From NCBI GenBank assembly GCA_038501625.1, contig JAZAYU010000222.1, forward strand, positions 682,001 to 746,000: a stretch of DNA of 64,000 nucleotides, written 5' to 3'. The position numbers and the translations under genes were made by a program. Numbering within the stretch: the first letter of the stretch is position 1; each line of letters begins with the position of its first letter. The notes under the pieces were generated by a model. The model made no database searches and was not told where the DNA came from. It saw only the letters and a program-made list of their open reading frames with translations. Shown here in pieces: positions 62,901 through 64,000 of the stretch. This DNA comes from Corbicula japonica (taxonomy: Eukaryota > Mollusca > Bivalvia > Venerida > Cyrenidae).

Positions 62901-63310
62901 AGGAATTCAAGGTAGACTTTAAAAAGGTAGACTCCCACGCGGAGCTGCATTTATTTTTGCCCCACATTCAAGAAGCTACCAAATCAAGGGGGTCAACTCC
63001 TGAAGAGAAACATAGAAAAAGCACGAAAAAACTAATGTTGCCTGCAATAGACGATTTAGATGTAAAATCGCCAGATGATGAAAAGTCGAAATCAAAGAAG
63101 AAACACAAACATGAAATCAAAAAGAAAAAGAAACATCTTAATAGAATAAAATCCGGAAAAGACGACAAACAAATAACAGACAGACTTAATGATATTCCGA
63201 CATGGATTTCATTGGAAACAAACAAAGATTTTCATCCCGAATCTATGTGTATGTTTGAAAATTGTTCGATGCATAAACACAAGAAATCAACACGGATTAG
63301 ACAAGCGTAG
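54002..63310 (+). CDS. Unrecognised two-exon gene, copy 2 (507 aa)
   Basis: Exon 1 is 54002-54369 and exon 2 is 62155-63310, with the same splice sites, phase and upstream in-frame TAG as copy 1. Relative to copy 1 it lacks two residues (six bases removed near residue 56, frame kept), has Met for Ile at the second repeat (VPMLGP), and in exon 2 has Lys for Asn and Ser for Ala close together (EATKSRGSTPEEK). Four further exon 2 changes are silent. Both copies are therefore intact. The downstream AATAAA of copy 1 is AATGAA here. See copy 1 for domain description; the family is not recognised. Confidence 0.65.
54530..54757. other. GC-rich patch with CCCGGT repeats (copy-2 unit)
   Basis: Counterpart of 26395-26620; I saw no differences by eye. 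Confidence 0.35.
55030..55174. repeat. Palindromic MITE family A (copy-2 unit)
   Basis: Counterpart of 26900-27044. The right outer end reads ATAACCTTGGGC, which pairs better with GCCCAAGGTTAT-type ends than the ACCCTGGG of copy 1. Confidence 0.9.
55528..55735. mobile_element. MITE-like repeat with TTCGTGG interior (copy-2 unit)
   Basis: Counterpart of 27397-27605. Confidence 0.6.
56695..57775 (+). pseudogene. Possible decayed coding block (copy-2 unit)
   Basis: Counterpart of 28560-29645. The same stops interrupt the ~57340-57600 frame. Differences include one His-to-Tyr change (near 57360) and two silent changes, too few to judge constraint. Confidence 0.3.
58660..59010. repeat. 118-bp tandem repeat, three copies (copy-2 unit)
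   Basis: Counterpart of 30525-30880 with unchanged copy number. Confidence 0.9.
59908..59976. repeat. (AAT)n microsatellite, interrupted (copy-2 unit)
   Basis: AAT units with two AAC interruptions; about 18 bases longer than the copy-1 array. Confidence 0.95.
61661..61712. repeat. Family A MITE, left half (copy-2 unit)
   Basis: Counterpart of 33569-33625, with CAAGCATCAG in place of CAAGCCTCAG. Confidence 0.75.
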
Positions 63311-63510
63311 ATATTATAAAGCAATTTTACCATTTTTACAGTGATAACTTTCGTAATCTACCTGTAGGAATTTCGTTAGATATGATTAAGAAAATGTTAT
63401 TATCTCTTCCTAAGCCATGGCTCCAAGGTGACAAATGAAGATCGAGTTTCGTCGGTAAGCATCGTTGTCATCAACGCCTGATGTTGTTTTTTTTTTTAAA
63501 AATTGCTATT

Positions 63511-64000
63511 AGTTTTCGTTGGATTTTCGTAGAATTTGGTTAAAAATCAAAATTAGCCTCACCCCATTTACGATATGGCGGCCTTTGTATAAAAATAAGG
63601 ATAGGTAGATGCCAAATAACACTTGAATAGAATATTCACAGTACACTATTTCGGACACGTTTGAAACTGTAATCGTTAATTTGCACTTTTGGACTTCCTA
63701 CCACATGTTTAAAGAGTTTAAAAAAGATTGGTCTGTTCTGAACAATGATTTAACGATAGAGCCATAAATTATTTTTCATGCGACAGAGGTTTTTTTCTAA
63801 TTTTGTCAAGAATATGCTTATCTTAATGATAAGACTTAGTCTGGTCTGTAGCTCCGTATTTAGCAGTCAGTACAAGTTTTACGTTAGTGATTTTTACGTC
63901 GTTGGATTTTCGTAGAATTTGGTTAAAAATCAAAATTAGCCTCACCCCATTTACGATATGGCGGCCTTTGTATAAAAATAAGGATAGGTAGATGCCAAAT
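63511..64000. repeat. 382-bp tandem duplication at the end of copy 2
   Basis: 'GGATTTTCGTAGAATTTGGT' at 63521 recurs at 63903, a shift of 382 bases, and the match continues to the window edge ('TAGATGCCAAAT'). Copy 1 has this segment once. The junction follows ACGTTAGTGA at 63890, where copy 1 continues with ACAAGCACAACC. Confidence 0.9.

Larger units (their letters stand above)
49401..63890. repeat. ~14.5 kb repeated unit, copy 2
   Basis: Direct repeat of 21270-35796. By eye substitutions are sparse (6 in the 1156-base exon 2), with indels at microsatellites and homopolymers, a 6-base in-frame deletion in exon 1, a small insertion near 50025 and a 62-base deletion near 60283. Homology to copy 1 ends at 63890, where the sequence jumps back into a local tandem duplication. 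Confidence 0.95.

Overview
The window is eukaryotic nuclear DNA: genes are split by GT-AG introns, intergenic DNA is AT-rich, and short palindromic transposons, SINE-like sequences and minisatellites are dense. The repeat style (short foldback elements, and a ~1.1 kb element opening with a 'CTCACCTGTCA' repeat) suggests a marine bivalve mollusc; this is inference. No bacterial, organellar or viral gene set is visible.

Layout. 0-0.6 kb: an isolated, intact second copy of TAF12 exon 2 with a 27-bp minisatellite at its donor side. 0.6-5.1 kb: repeats and AT-rich DNA. 5.5-12.1 kb: a nine-exon C2-PDZ-RhoGEF signalling gene; exon phases agree throughout, but no PH domain is found and a 46-bp minisatellite begins at the last donor. 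12.4-16.4 kb: repeats and SINE-like sequences. 16.5-19.5 kb: a complete five-exon TAF12 gene (TFIID/SAGA histone-fold subunit, 187 aa). 19.5-21.1 kb: palindromic MITEs and a 151-bp tandem repeat.

21.27-35.80 kb is a ~14.5 kb unit repeated nearly identically at 49.40-63.89 kb, directly after a 500-base assembly gap. Each unit holds an unrecognised two-exon gene (509 aa in copy 1, 507 aa in copy 2) with a short N-terminal repeat and a Lys-rich tail, several MITEs, a 118-bp tandem repeat and a possible decayed coding block. Between the units lies a second unrecognised two-exon gene (38.77-41.88 kb, 290 aa), a truncated mariner transposase and more repeats. The repeated unit may be a retained second haplotype or a recent segmental duplication.

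The three kinds of recognisable product (transcription-initiation subunit, Rho exchange factor, mariner remnant) do not form a pathway. The recurring theme is structural: exon pieces copied into noncoding DNA (TAF12 exon 2, a C2 exon fragment, a gene-2 exon fragment) and one palindrome family seen in many states. I found no convincing new defence, biosynthetic or regulatory system. The least explained items are the two unrecognised genes and the orphan TAF12 exon.
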